Notes: generated from the sequence alone by a model not told the origin. Counted from the first letter of the stretch, positions 27,176 to 35,067 are shown. The stretch is 64,000 nucleotides of DNA from JACCTH01 sp963761985 (GCA_963761985.1 CAVXIT010000002.1:108301-172300), one strand, 5' to 3'. A program made the numbers and translations.

Positions 27176-27927
27176 CCGGACAAGCACCCGATCCTGACAC
27201 CGAGCTCGACCGGCTCTATACGTCCCCACTCGAAACCTTCGTCTCGACGCGCAATGAGATCGTTCAGCGATTCCGCGAGCTCGGGCATACGGAGTTGGCC
27301 GACGAGATTGCGAAGTTCAAAAAGCCAAGCCTTTCGGCCTGGGTGGTTAACCAGCTCGCCCGGACTCGAGAGTTGGACATTCAGAGGCTGATAAAGGCCG
27401 GCGAAGCACTCGAACAGGCACAAAAGGACCTCCTGAAGGGCAAGTCGACCGACTTCGAATTGTCTCGAAAAGAGCACGCGGCATCAGTTCGTATCTTGCA
27501 AAAGGCCGCGAAGGAAACAATCCCCGGCATAAGTCAAGCCATCATCGACCGGGTGGTGCGGACGCTGGGCTCTGCGAGCTCAGCCGAGAACCGGGACCTG
27601 ATCAAGAGCGGGCGCCTCACGAGTGATTTGGAACCGACGGGGTTCGAAGTCTTCGTCGGCGCTCCCTCGAAGGTCGGGGCCAAAAGCCGAGACAACCAGG
27701 ACAAAGCGCAGACTGCCGACGTAACGGCCAGAAAAAAAGCCGCCAACAAGGCGGCGACGCAGTTGGCTAGCGAAGCCTTGGAGCTCGAGCGGATCGCCAA
27801 AGCGCTCGAATTGGACGCCCAAAAAGCCCGGCGCCGAGCCGACGCCGCCCGGGCGAAGTCGGACACCGCGGCCGACGAGTTGTCCCGGATCACGGCGGAG
27901 TTGGAGGCTTTCACCCGGAAGGATTAA
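27172..27927 (+). CDS. Conserved hypothetical coiled-coil protein
   Basis: About 251 residues, charged and helical. The N-terminal segment ELDRLYTSPLETFVSTRNEIVQRFRELG and KPSLSAWVVNQLAR are typical of an uncharacterised actinobacterial family; the C-terminal 80 residues are Ala/Lys/Glu-rich coiled coil. TTG 27172 overlaps the preceding stop; GTG 27145 is an alternative. Function unknown. Confidence 0.72.
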   Translation: MTGQAPDPDTELDRLYTSPLETFVSTRNEIVQRFRELGHTELADEIAKFKKPSLSAWVVNQLARTRELDIQRLIKAGEALEQAQKDLLKGKSTDFELSRKEHAASVRILQKAAKETIPGISQAIIDRVVRTLGSASSAENRDLIKSGRLTSDLEPTGFEVFVGAPSKVGAKSRDNQDKAQTADVTARKKAANKAATQLASEALELERIAKALELDAQKARRRADAARAKSDTAADELSRITAELEAFTRKD

Positions 27928-27947
27928 CGCAGCCGCGCACGCGATCC

Positions 27948-27976
27948 TTGCGCGATCAGCGACCAGGTGGCAGAAT
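27948..27976 (+). promoter_or_regulatory. Promoter of the cysteine-leader/rhodanese unit
   Basis: TTGCGC at 27948-27953, 17-base spacer, CAGAAT at 27971-27976. The expected start point is about 27983-27987, so the leader ORF ATG at 27987 would be leaderless or nearly so; the 10 bases before it contain no Shine-Dalgarno. Confidence 0.5.
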
Positions 27977-27986
27977 CCCCGCCTTC

Positions 27987-28076
27987 ATGACCGCCCCATC
28001 CACCCAACCATTCGTGTCGCACTGCTGCTGTATGCATCACTCCTGCCGACCGGCAGGGAAAGTGGTCATGTGCTGA
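27987..28076 (+). CDS. Cys-rich leader peptide, 29 residues
   Basis: A short ORF with the run SHCCCMHHSC at codons 11-20: three consecutive Cys codons (28023-28031), another Cys at codon 20 and a last Cys before TGA 28074-28076. It precedes a sulfurtransferase gene and overlaps the first hairpin of an attenuator. Poly-Cys leader peptides controlling sulphur genes are known in actinobacteria (mycobacterial leaderless polycysteine ORFs). Predicted role: the ribosome senses charged tRNA-Cys. Confidence 0.72.
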   Translation: MTAPSTQPFVSHCCCMHHSCRPAGKVVMC

Positions 28077-28144
28077 TAGTTCGATTCAATTAGCCCTCTG
28101 CCACCAGACCCCTGCCAACACACCGGCAGGGGTTTTTTGTTTTT
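28042..28144 (+). terminator. Four-segment transcription attenuator before rhodanese gene
   Basis: Segment 1 CCTGCCG 28042-28048, segment 2 CGGCAGGG 28051-28058, segment 3 CCCCTGCC 28109-28116, segment 4 GGCAGGGG 28125-28132, then TTTTTTGTTTTT to 28144. 1:2 forms a 7-bp hairpin, 2:3 a 7-bp antiterminator, 3:4 an 8-bp intrinsic terminator. Stalling at the Cys codons 28023-28031 would cover segment 1 and favour 2:3, allowing read-through when cysteine is scarce. Confidence 0.75.
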
Positions 28145-28178
28145 GGATGACCGAGCCAACGCCCGAAAGGACACCAAC

Positions 28179-29516
28179 ATGACAATTGCCATCGAACAAC
28201 TAGCCGAAGAAGCTTCCGAACAAACAATCTCAACCGCCGAGCTCGCCGGGCGGCTTTCCGAGGTGGGCCTCACCGTGGTCGACACCCGATCGCTCGCCGC
28301 ATACAACGGGTGGCGTCTTGGCGGGGCGGTACGCGGTGGGCACATTCCGGGAGCCGTGGCGTTTCCCCGCGACTGGCTCTTCCGGGTTAGCAACGACGAT
28401 GTCGATGAGCTCCTCGAACAGAAGGGGATCAGCTCGGCCACCACCGTGGTCCTCTATGGAGAGGAAACGAGCGATCTCAGGGCACTATTGCTCGAGCGCG
28501 GCCTGGAAGTCCTCGTCTATCAGCCGGGATGGTCGGAGTGGGCGGCCGACGACAGCCTGCCCGTCGAAAGCATCCCCAACTACGAGAAGCTCGTCTACCC
28601 CGAATGGCTCTTCGAGCTGATAAACGGACAAAACCCTGACACCTATCGGGGCGATTCGTACGTCGTGTTGCATGTCAACTTCGGCGTACCCGAGGAGTAC
28701 GAAGAAGGGCACTTGCCCGGGGCGATTTACCTCGACACGAACCAAGTCGAAGACCCGTTAAACCTGTGGCAGAGACGCACCGCAGCCGAGCTCGAAGCAA
28801 CGTTGTTGTCGCTCGGAATCGCCTCAGACACCACAGTCGTGCTGTACGGACGCGACACCGTGGGGGACCCAAATGAAAAGTGGCCGGGTCGGCGTGCGGG
28901 TCAGATTGCTGCGACTCGGGCAGCCGCCATCCTCAGCTACGCCGGTGTCGAAGACGTGCGATTGCTCGACGGAGGGTACGACTGGTGGGTGACTGCCGGC
29001 TACCCGCTCGAAACGGTCATTCGTGAGGCAGTTCCGATCGAGAGTTTCGGGGTGGCGATTCCTCAGCACCCCGAGTACATCATCGATCTCCCCGAGGCGA
29101 AGGCGATCCTGGCCGACCGGGCCGGCGCCGCCCTCGTCAGCGTCCGCACCTGGAAAGAACACACCGGCAAGGTGAGCGGGTACAACTACATCGAACCCCG
29201 GGGCCGAATCGCGGGCGACGTGTGGGGCAACTGCGGTACGGATGCCTATCACATGCAGCACTACCGAAACGTGGACAACACGATGCGCCCCTACCCGGAG
29301 ATCGTGGCGAACTGGGCAGAGGCCGGGATCACGCCTGACAAATGGGTGGCGTTTTACTGCGGGACTGGGTGGCGAGCGAGTGAGACGTGGTTCTACGCCT
29401 ACTTGATGGGATGGGACCGGATCGCGGTCTACGACGGCGGGTGGTACGAGTGGAGCAAGGACCCCGTCAACAACCCGATCGAGGAGGGCGTTCCAGACGA
29501 AGCCTCCTCTGCTTAG
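28179..29516 (+). CDS. Three-domain rhodanese (sulfurtransferase)
   Basis: 445 residues with three rhodanese-like repeats (about residues 15-125, 130-285, 300-430). Each has the closing GxxxW segment (YQPGWSEW, LDGGYDWW, YDGGWYEW). Only the third has an active-site Cys, in FYCGTGWRAS; the first two loops read VLYGEETS and VLYGRDTV. It could transfer sulphur from thiosulphate or a related donor. ATG 28179 follows GAAAGG 9 bases upstream, 35 bases after the attenuator terminator. Expression is predicted to rise on cysteine limitation (inference). Confidence 0.9.
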   Translation: MTIAIEQLAEEASEQTISTAELAGRLSEVGLTVVDTRSLAAYNGWRLGGAVRGGHIPGAVAFPRDWLFRVSNDDVDELLEQKGISSATTVVLYGEETSDLRALLLERGLEVLVYQPGWSEWAADDSLPVESIPNYEKLVYPEWLFELINGQNPDTYRGDSYVVLHVNFGVPEEYEEGHLPGAIYLDTNQVEDPLNLWQRRTAAELEATLLSLGIASDTTVVLYGRDTVGDPNEKWPGRRAGQIAATRAAAILSYAGVEDVRLLDGGYDWWVTAGYPLETVIREAVPIESFGVAIPQHPEYIIDLPEAKAILADRAGAALVSVRTWKEHTGKVSGYNYIEPRGRIAGDVWGNCGTDAYHMQHYRNVDNTMRPYPEIVANWAEAGITPDKWVAFYCGTGWRASETWFYAYLMGWDRIAVYDGGWYEWSKDPVNNPIEEGVPDEASSA

Positions 29517-29570
29517 CTCTCGTCTTCGCACCAAAGAAAACGCCCCCCTCCCCTTCGCTTCGCTCCGGGA

Positions 29571-29589
29571 CTCCCCCCTCCGGGGGGAG
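29571..29589. terminator. GC hairpin between convergent genes
   Basis: CTCCCCCC-TCC-GGGGGGAG, an 8-bp stem with a 3-base loop between the convergent rhodanese and phosphofructokinase genes. No long T-run follows on either strand, so termination is plausible but not certain. Confidence 0.4.
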
Positions 29590-29603
29590 AAACAAGAACG
29601 GGT

Positions 29604-30752
29604 CTAATAGAGGAACATCGGCTTGCCGAGGACGTGGCGGAGCTTGGGCCGGTAGGCGTCCTCGTCGTAGAGCTCGTCTACATCGACCCTCTTGGCGCCT
29701 TCCCTCGTGACCGAGATCGGCACATGGGTGTATGTGCCGCTGCGGAGCGCGACCATCCGACCGGTTCCTCCTTCCACGGCGAGGTCGGCGGCCATGACCG
29801 CGTAGTTGGTGGCGACCATCAGATCGAGTGAATCGGGAACTCCCGAGCGCATCAGGTAGCCGATCTGCTGGTAGACGATCTCCTCCCCGGTGGCTTCCTT
29901 GAGCAGCTCGCCGGTTTGGGCCCCGATCCCGCCGAGTTTGCGATGGCCGTAGGCGTCGGCTTCGCCCGCCAGGTGCATTTCGCCCTCCAGCAACCGGGCC
30001 CCTTCCGAGATCGTCATCATCGAGTAGTTGGAGGGGTTGCGTTTCTTGTCCGCCACCAACATCTCGCCCAGCTTTTCGACGTCGAAAGGGACTTCGGAAA
30101 TGATCACCCGGTCGACGCCGGCCAGGTAGCCGGTGATCAAAGAAGTTTCGCCGCTGTACCGACCGAACAACTCGACAACGGCGATCCGCTCATGGGATCC
30201 GGTGGCGGTTCGCAGGCTGTGGATGAACTGCACGCCCCGGGTGACCGCCGTCGAGAAACCGATGCAGTAGTCGGTGCCGTGGACGTCGTTGTCCATCGTC
30301 TTTGGGATGGCGATCACCGGCACCCCTTCGTCGTGCATCCGTAGACCAAAAGAAAGGGTGTCGTCGCCACCAATCGGAATCAGCACATCGATCCCCTGCG
30401 CGTCGAGAACCGACATCACATGGGAAGTGATGTCGTGGGGGCCATCGCCTGTGAACCGATCAGCCAGAAAGGATGGCACCGATCCGGTCTTCACCTTGGC
30501 CGGATTTGTGCGCGAAGTGTGGAGGAAAGTGCCCCCGGTCCGGTCGACCGTGCGAACGGTATTGGGGTCGAGCGGAATGAGGTTCGCGTCAATGGTCGTC
30601 TGGTCATCGGGGTTGGTCTCGGCGAGGCCACCCCAACCCCGTCTGATCCCGACCACCTTGTGGCCCTCATCTGCGACACGATTGACCACCGCTTTGATGC
30701 ACGCGTTCAGCCCGGGGACGTCTCCCCCACCCGTCAAGATTCCGATCCTCAT
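29604..30752 (-). CDS. 6-phosphofructokinase, probably pyrophosphate-dependent
   Basis: 382-residue phosphofructokinase. ILTGGGDVPGLNA at residues 4-16, GGDDTLSFG near residue 128, PKTMDNDVHGTD near residue 150, ELFGRYSGETSL. Asp after GGD and Lys in PKTMDND correspond to positions that distinguish PPi-dependent enzymes from ATP-dependent ones (Gly in both in classical PfkA), so PPi use and reversibility are inferred. Phosphorylates fructose-6-phosphate in glycolysis or runs in reverse. Monocistronic and convergent with the rhodanese gene. Confidence 0.9.
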   Translation of the reverse strand: MRIGILTGGGDVPGLNACIKAVVNRVADEGHKVVGIRRGWGGLAETNPDDQTTIDANLIPLDPNTVRTVDRTGGTFLHTSRTNPAKVKTGSVPSFLADRFTGDGPHDITSHVMSVLDAQGIDVLIPIGGDDTLSFGLRMHDEGVPVIAIPKTMDNDVHGTDYCIGFSTAVTRGVQFIHSLRTATGSHERIAVVELFGRYSGETSLITGYLAGVDRVIISEVPFDVEKLGEMLVADKKRNPSNYSMMTISEGARLLEGEMHLAGEADAYGHRKLGGIGAQTGELLKEATGEEIVYQQIGYLMRSGVPDSLDLMVATNYAVMAADLAVEGGTGRMVALRSGTYTHVPISVTREGAKRVDVDELYDEDAYRPKLRHVLGKPMFLY

Positions 30753-30977
30753 TCACCCTCCGCGATCAGTGGCAATAATCCCTCATGGCGGTCTACCCGG
30801 AGCGGATTGTTTGACGGAGGAGCCTACGGAAATGCTCATGCCTTGACTGAGGGCGGCCGAAGAGTCGGGACCTCCAGCTTCACGTTTCGTCCATACCAGC
30901 CCAACGAGAAGCTGGCCAGACGAGACAAGGCGCGGATTCGAACTTTCAAGTGCCGGGTAGGCGGTTACGGTGAGGGC

Positions 30978-31148
30978 ATGGCCACGAAGAAAGCCGCCAA
31001 GCCCAAAGCACAGCCAAAGCCTGACGAGAAGTTGACGAGCGACGAAGACTTCAAGGAGCAGTACCCGAAACAAGCCGGGAAAATCGCCAAGCCCAAGGAC
31101 CCGCCGCCCGAACCCCGGTCGACCGACCCCCGGCGCAAACAGCGCTAG
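30978..31148 (+). CDS. Small basic Lys/Pro-rich protein
   Basis: 56 residues, starting MATKKAAKPKAQ and ending DPRRKQR, low complexity and strongly basic, with a short acidic middle (TSDEDFKEQYP). ATG 30978 has GTGAGGG upstream. Possibly nucleic-acid binding; no family recognised. The 225 bases before it hold nothing I can assign. Confidence 0.5.
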   Translation: MATKKAAKPKAQPKPDEKLTSDEDFKEQYPKQAGKIAKPKDPPPEPRSTDPRRKQR

Positions 31149-31202
31149 GCAGATCTCTCTCAGACTCTCAGCCTCGAACCCCTTTGTAGAATGCGGGACT
31201 GA

Positions 31203-31276
31203 GCGCCCGTAGCTCAATGGATCAGAGCGTCTGACTTCGGATCAGAAGGTTGGGGGTTCGAGTCCCTCCGGGCGTG
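31203..31276 (+). tRNA. tRNA-Arg (anticodon UCG)
   Basis: Cloverleaf readable by eye: acceptor GCGCCCG 31203-31209 with CGGGCGT 31269-31275 (terminal G-U pair), D arm AGCTC..GAGC, anticodon stem TCTGA/TCAGA around loop CTTCGGA (anticodon TCG), T arm GGGGGTTCGAGTCCCTC. CCA is not encoded. Its 3' half is duplicated at 34106-34149 and imperfectly at 36061-36105, marking it as an integration target. Confidence 0.92.
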
Positions 31277-31277
31277 C
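31234..31277 (+). repeat. att-like direct repeat, copy 1 (inside tRNA-Arg)
   Basis: 44-base segment from the anticodon loop to just past the tRNA end, perfectly repeated at 34106-34149. Typical of tyrosine-recombinase integration into a tRNA 3' end. Confidence 0.85.
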
Positions 31278-31401
31278 TAGGCAAACTCCTACTCCTATGG
31301 CCGTTTTGACCTCATATTCCGGCGGGTGATTCTGTCCGTTATCACTTTGGGGGGAATCGTGGGGGGACTTATTGGGCTCCTTGGTCGAGCGAGATGAAAT
31401 C

Positions 31402-31593
31402 ATGAGTGGACGTCGCCTGTTCATTTTCGGGGATGAAGCAGGAGGCCTTCCTTTGACTCCCGATCGCCGCCAAAAGAGACATGACGTGATGGAGGAACTC
31501 AGGTCCCATTTAGGTCAGAGCGACTTTGCGCTGGCCTGGAGCCAGGGGAAGGTTATGACCTTGAACGACGCCACGGCTTTGGTCAGTGGGTGA
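31402..31593 (+). pseudogene. C-terminal remnant of a LuxR/AAA-type regulator
   Basis: 63 codons; the part from TPDRRQKRHDVMEEL to FALAWSQGKVMTLNDATALVSG resembles the common C terminus of large LuxR-type ATPase regulators (F..AW..G..M.L..A..LA). No N-terminal portion or HTH is present. Probably a fragment left at the left end of the island. Confidence 0.45.
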
Positions 31594-31733
31594 AGCTCTA
31601 ATCAAACCGCGGGCTAGATGCCGCGGATGCTGCGTCTCCAGCCCGGTACGCGGGGCCGCCGGCCATGGCATCGACCTCGATTGGAGGGCTCACGATGATG
31701 ACGTACCAGCGGCCGTGAACCTTCAATTGGGTC

Positions 31734-31770
31734 TTGACACTCTGTCCCTGCTGATGTGTAATATATCACA
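31734..31770 (+). promoter_or_regulatory. Leaderless promoter and operator of the island gntR
   Basis: TTGACA 31734-31739, 17-base spacer, TGTAAT 31757-31762; the predicted start coincides with the ATG at 31770, so the transcript would be leaderless. TGTGTAATATATCACA at 31755-31770 is a near-palindrome (6 of 8 pairs) over the -10 element, suited to autoregulation. Confidence 0.6.
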
Positions 31771-32441
31771 TGCCACTACCGTGGAACCAGCAGATCGAGC
31801 GGCTCCTGCTCAGCGACCAGGCCTACGCGGTCCTTCGGATCGCGATCATCGATGGCACCCTCGCACCCGGTGAGCGGCTGCGCGACGCCGAGCTGGTCCT
31901 CCGCCTGGGCCTCAGCCGGACGCCGATCCGTGAGGCGCTCGCACGCCTCCAGGAAGACGGCCTGGTCGAGTCGGAGCCGAACCGATACACCCGCGTCGCG
32001 CCCCTCGACCGGAGGGATGCGCGCGACGCCTACCCGATCGTGGCCGCGCTCCACGCCCTCGCCGCCGAACTCGGCGTGCGCCATCTCACGGCAGCGGACA
32101 TGCGCACGATGCGATCCCAGAACCAGCGCTTCGCAAAGGCGATCGCTGCCGCTGACGTGGACGCCGCGATGACGACGGACGACGCCTTCCATGGCGTCCT
32201 GATCGACGCGTCAGGCAATCCGGCCATTCGCGCCACGCTCGAGCGACTGATGCCGCGCCTTCACCGATTGGAACGCGTCCAGTTCGGATCCCTGCTGGGG
32301 CGACGATCGGTCAGCCAACACGAGGCGATCATCGCCGCCTCAGCGAAGGGCGACGCCCAGGGCGCCGCCGATGCCGTGCGCGAGAACTGGCTCTCCCTGG
32401 GAGCCCTCATCGAGAAGACCTTCAGGAGCGAGGAGATCTGA
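31770..32441 (+). CDS. GntR-family regulator, FCD type
   Basis: 223 residues. Winged HTH at about 10-75 (GERLRDAELVLRLGLSRTPIREALARLQEDGLVE) and a helical FCD ligand domain with the DDAFHGVLIDASGN segment and a second His in SVSQHEAII, the usual metal-site pattern. Its stop is one base before the SHMT-like ATG, so the pair is an operon. Likely senses a substrate or product of that enzyme. Confidence 0.9.
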   Translation: MPLPWNQQIERLLLSDQAYAVLRIAIIDGTLAPGERLRDAELVLRLGLSRTPIREALARLQEDGLVESEPNRYTRVAPLDRRDARDAYPIVAALHALAAELGVRHLTAADMRTMRSQNQRFAKAIAAADVDAAMTTDDAFHGVLIDASGNPAIRATLERLMPRLHRLERVQFGSLLGRRSVSQHEAIIAASAKGDAQGAADAVRENWLSLGALIEKTFRSEEI

Positions 32442-32442
32442 C

Positions 32443-33796
32443 ATGTCCACCGCGGCAATGTCCCGAGTCGAGATCCACGATCCGGCGGTGCTCGACCAGG
32501 CGCGCCAGCTCATCGAGTCACTCACTGGAGCGGAGATGCAGCAGGCGGTCGTCGACGCCGTCGACCGGAACGCCCGATGGCGCGGAACCGAGTGCATCAA
32601 CCTCCTGGCGCCCGAGGCGCTGGTCAGTCCGACGGTGCAGCGGCTCCTCTCGAGCGAGGTCGGGCAGCGAGCCGCGGAAGGGCACATCGGCTCCGTCAAC
32701 CGATGGTTTGCAGGGACGAAGCACATCGACGAGATCGAGTCGCTCTGTGTCGAGCTGCTCAAGAAGCTCTTCCGGTCCAACTACGCCGAGCACCGGCTGG
32801 TCGCCAGCATGATCGGCAACCTGGCGGTCTACGCCGCGCTCACCGAGCCGGGCGACACGATCATGTCGATCCCCCAGCCGGTCGGCGGGCATTCGAGCAA
32901 CCGGACCGATGGGCCGGCGGGGATCCGCGGCCTGCGAATCGTCGACATTCCGTTCGATCCCATGGAGCTGGAGGTCGACCTCGACGGGTTCGCGACCGTG
33001 GCCCGTGAGCATCGGCCCAAGGTCGTGGCCCTGGGAGCGTCGATGACGCTCTTCCCGCTCCCGGTCCGGGAGATGAGCCAGATCGTCGCCGAGTGGGGCG
33101 GGCGGGTCTTCTTCGACGGCGCCCACCAACTGGGCCTCATCGCCGGCGGTCAGTTCCAGGATCCACTCGGCGAGGGCGCCGCCGTCCTGACGGGTTCGGC
33201 CGGCAAGACGTTCAGCGGTCCGCAGAGCGGGGTCATGGTCTGGAACGATCCCGAGCTCACCGAACGGCTCGGTTCGGCGGTCTTTCCGCAGCTGGCGGCA
33301 ACGCACCAGGTCAACCGGGTCGCGGCGCTCGCCGCGGCGGCGGCCGAGATGTTCGAGTTCGGGCAGGAGTACATGGCGCAGATCGTGGCCAACGCCCAGG
33401 CGCTGGGCGCCGCGCTTGATGGCCGCGGCATCCCGATGCTCGGCGCACACAAGGGATTCACTCGAACGCACCAGGTGATCGCCGATGTCCGCGGGTTCGG
33501 CGGCGGGCTGGTCGCGGCTCAGAAGCTGGCCGAGGCCAACATCATCACCAACAAGAACCTGATCCCCTCGGATCGCGCCCGAGGACTGGGATCGACCAGG
33601 CGGCCTGCGCATCGGCACGACGGAGGTGACGCGGCTGGGGATGGGGACTGTCGAGATCGGGCGGATTGCCGACCTCATGGCGTCAGTGCTCGTGGACGGG
33701 CGCGATCCGGCGGAGGTCAAGCGGCAAGCAATCGACCTGCGCGCGGGCTTCCAGGAGGTCCGTTATTGCTTCACGCCGGCGCAGCGCGGGGCGTGA
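32443..33796 (+). CDS. SHMT-like PLP enzyme (frameshifted as read)
   Basis: Fold-type I PLP enzyme of the serine hydroxymethyltransferase group, about 450 residues after repair. NLLAPEALVSPTVQ, AEGHIGSVNRWFAGTKHIDEIE, GGHSSN, FFDGAHQLGLIAGG (PLP Asp/His) and the Schiff-base Lys in GSAGKTFSGP. The frame breaks at CCC 33578-33580; dropping one C continues as RPGGLRIGTTEVTRLGMG to TGA 33794-33796. Divergent from housekeeping GlyA, so it may act on an alpha-methyl amino acid or other hydroxy amino acid. Controlled by the adjacent GntR (inference). Confidence 0.82.
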
Positions 33797-33888
33797 GCGC
33801 GGTACGAACGATCCCGAACGCGAGGTAACCGAGGAGCGCGCCTGCGACGTTGACGATCACGTCGTCGATATCGGGCGGAGCGGGCGGG
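33771..33888 (-). pseudogene. VanZ-family C-terminal remnant
   Basis: Minus-strand reading gives PPDIDDVIVNVAGALLGYLAFGIV followed by a short tail and TGA, the end of a VanZ-like membrane protein (DxDD motif plus last helix). Everything upstream is missing. It overlaps the end of the SHMT-like gene, suggesting both were copied from a donor in this convergent arrangement and cut at the island edge. Confidence 0.55.
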
Positions 33889-34384
33889 GACAAAGCGCTG
33901 GACCGTGAGCGCGGTTGCCTATGCCAGGGCAGCTCGGGCAATGGAAAGCTGCGACACAGGAGATCGCTGTTCTATCGCCCTGGGGGTAGTCGTGGGGGGT
34001 ATCAGTGGAGTACGAGGGCGAACCTCTGTCACCCGGCGTCACTTGATCGGGCGATTTTCGGACGAGCAAGGACAAGCACGATAGTCTGTGAACCCACCGA
34101 CGGCAACTTCGGATCAGAAGGTTGGGGGTTCGAGTCCCTCCGGGCGTGCCGCTGAAACCTCGCTACTGCTCGGCTGAGAGTTCCCCGACCGCTCCGAGCC
34201 TCTCGAAAGCCGCCTTGGGCCAGTGGCGATTCCCGAAACCGACGTTCACCAACAGCTCCCCTAGGGGTCACACGCAACTCGAAGGCTAGCGATGGCTCGT
34301 AGTCCAAGGACAGACCGATGAACCCGCAGGCAGCGATAGTGAGACCGACACGGGTCCCTGACGCGATCAAGGACTGAGTGCAAA
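33889..34384. other. Gene-poor junction around repeat copy 2
   Basis: About 500 bases with no supported gene. Apparent ORFs are antisense to the tRNA-like repeat or lack coding character. It contains the 44-base repeat at 34106-34149 and a GTCGTGGGGGG stretch near 33988 similar to one at about 31352 (ATCGTGGGGGG), hinting that both island edges derive from related elements. Confidence 0.4.
34106..34149 (+). repeat. att-like direct repeat, copy 2
   Basis: Perfect 44-base copy of the tRNA-Arg 3' half at 31234-31277; no acceptor 5' strand or D arm precedes it, so it is not a tRNA gene. Confidence 0.85.
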
Positions 34385-34412
34385 CAAGAAGCCCCCGGTT
34401 GGGGGCTTCTTG
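34385..34412. terminator. Hairpin terminator of the membrane-protein gene
   Basis: CAAGAAGCCCCC-GGTT-GGGGGCTTCTTG, a perfect 12-bp stem with a 4-base loop 19 bases beyond the stop at 34431. The following T-run is weak on both strands. Confidence 0.65.
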
Positions 34413-34430
34413 ATTTGTATGGCTGGTGAG

Positions 34431-34973
34431 CTAGGCGATGAGCGCCTTCCGCAAGCTGAGGAAGGTGACGCCGGACAGGGCGAGGGTGATGCCGATGACC
34501 ATTGCGAAGGCGGCTAGGGCATATGCCATCAGACCTTGGTTGAGGGCGGTGGTGAGGGCCGTGGCGTTGAGCCAGGAGGCGCGGGCGGCGTTCGGGATCA
34601 TGACCTGCTCGCCGGCATCATCCAGAATGGGGGTGCCTGCATCATCCAGTTGGGCGACCTCGCGGTCCATCTCTGCATAACGGAGACCCCCGGTCGAATC
34701 GAGCTGATGATGGGTGATGATCGCCGACTGGGCATACATGGAAAACGGTCCTCGAACTGGTACTTCAGGGAAAACGGCGTCGTCGGGGGTGGTGATGTTC
34801 TCGGCGGCCGCCTGATTCCAGGTATACGCCGCACCGAATACGCCACCGGCCAAGGCGCCAATCCCCACAACGAGTGAGAGGATGCCGACCATTGCTAACA
34901 AGCGGCGCCGGGCTACACCCGTTCGCTCAGTAACTGCGGGCTTGATGATCGTTCGATCGATAACTGCTGTCAT
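34431..34973 (-). CDS. Membrane protein, two to three helices
   Basis: 180 residues from ATG 34973: N-terminal helix LLAMVGILSLVVGIGALAGG, an external domain of about 85 residues (VRGPFSMYAQSAIITHHQLD; MDREVAQLDDAG), and a C-terminal helix YALAAFAMVIGITLALSG. No known family recognised with certainty; the layout recalls uncharacterised actinobacterial aminopeptidase-like membrane proteins. Divergent from the HxlR gene and probably under its control. Confidence 0.7.
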   Translation of the reverse strand: MTAVIDRTIIKPAVTERTGVARRRLLAMVGILSLVVGIGALAGGVFGAAYTWNQAAAENITTPDDAVFPEVPVRGPFSMYAQSAIITHHQLDSTGGLRYAEMDREVAQLDDAGTPILDDAGEQVMIPNAARASWLNATALTTALNQGLMAYALAAFAMVIGITLALSGVTFLSLRKALIA

Positions 34974-35007
34974 TGCACTTCTTTCTTTCCTTCCCGACCT
35001 TAGTCGC

Positions 35008-35067
35008 TTTACTTTCAACAAGCAAGTAACATCCACTAGAGTAAGCAAGTAACTTATGGAAAGTAAA
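35008..35067. promoter_or_regulatory. Repeat-rich divergent promoter, HxlR gene/membrane gene
   Basis: A 9-bp inverted repeat TTTACTTTC (35008-35016)/GAAAGTAAA (35059-35067) encloses two 11-base direct repeats AAGCAAGTAAC (35020-35030 and 35043-35053), 23 bases apart. A strong candidate for HxlR binding controlling both genes. Confidence 0.6.

Larger units (their letters stand above)
31278..34149. mobile_element. Small tRNA-Arg-associated segment 1 (no integrase left)
   Basis: 2.87 kb bounded by the perfect 44-base repeats. Contents: a LuxR-type C-terminal remnant, a GntR regulator, an SHMT-like gene and a VanZ tail. The GntR and SHMT genes look more GC-rich at third positions than the neighbours by eye. 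No integrase, relaxase or phage gene remains, so it is a decayed or non-autonomous island. Confidence 0.6.

Noticed and set aside
31242..31424. Minus-strand ORF ending in LARPEGLEPPTF
   Set aside because: The ending is the known translation artefact of the antisense strand of a tRNA; it overlaps tRNA-Arg.
32518..33720. Minus-strand ORF of 400 codons
   Set aside because: Shadow of the GC-rich SHMT-like gene; no recognisable domain.
34106..34149. Second tRNA-Arg gene
   Set aside because: Only the anticodon loop onward is present; no 5' acceptor strand or D arm.
34029..34370. Minus-strand ORF over the 34.1 kb tRNA-like repeat
   Set aside because: Contains RRDSNPQPSDPK, another typical antisense-of-tRNA reading; no family resemblance.
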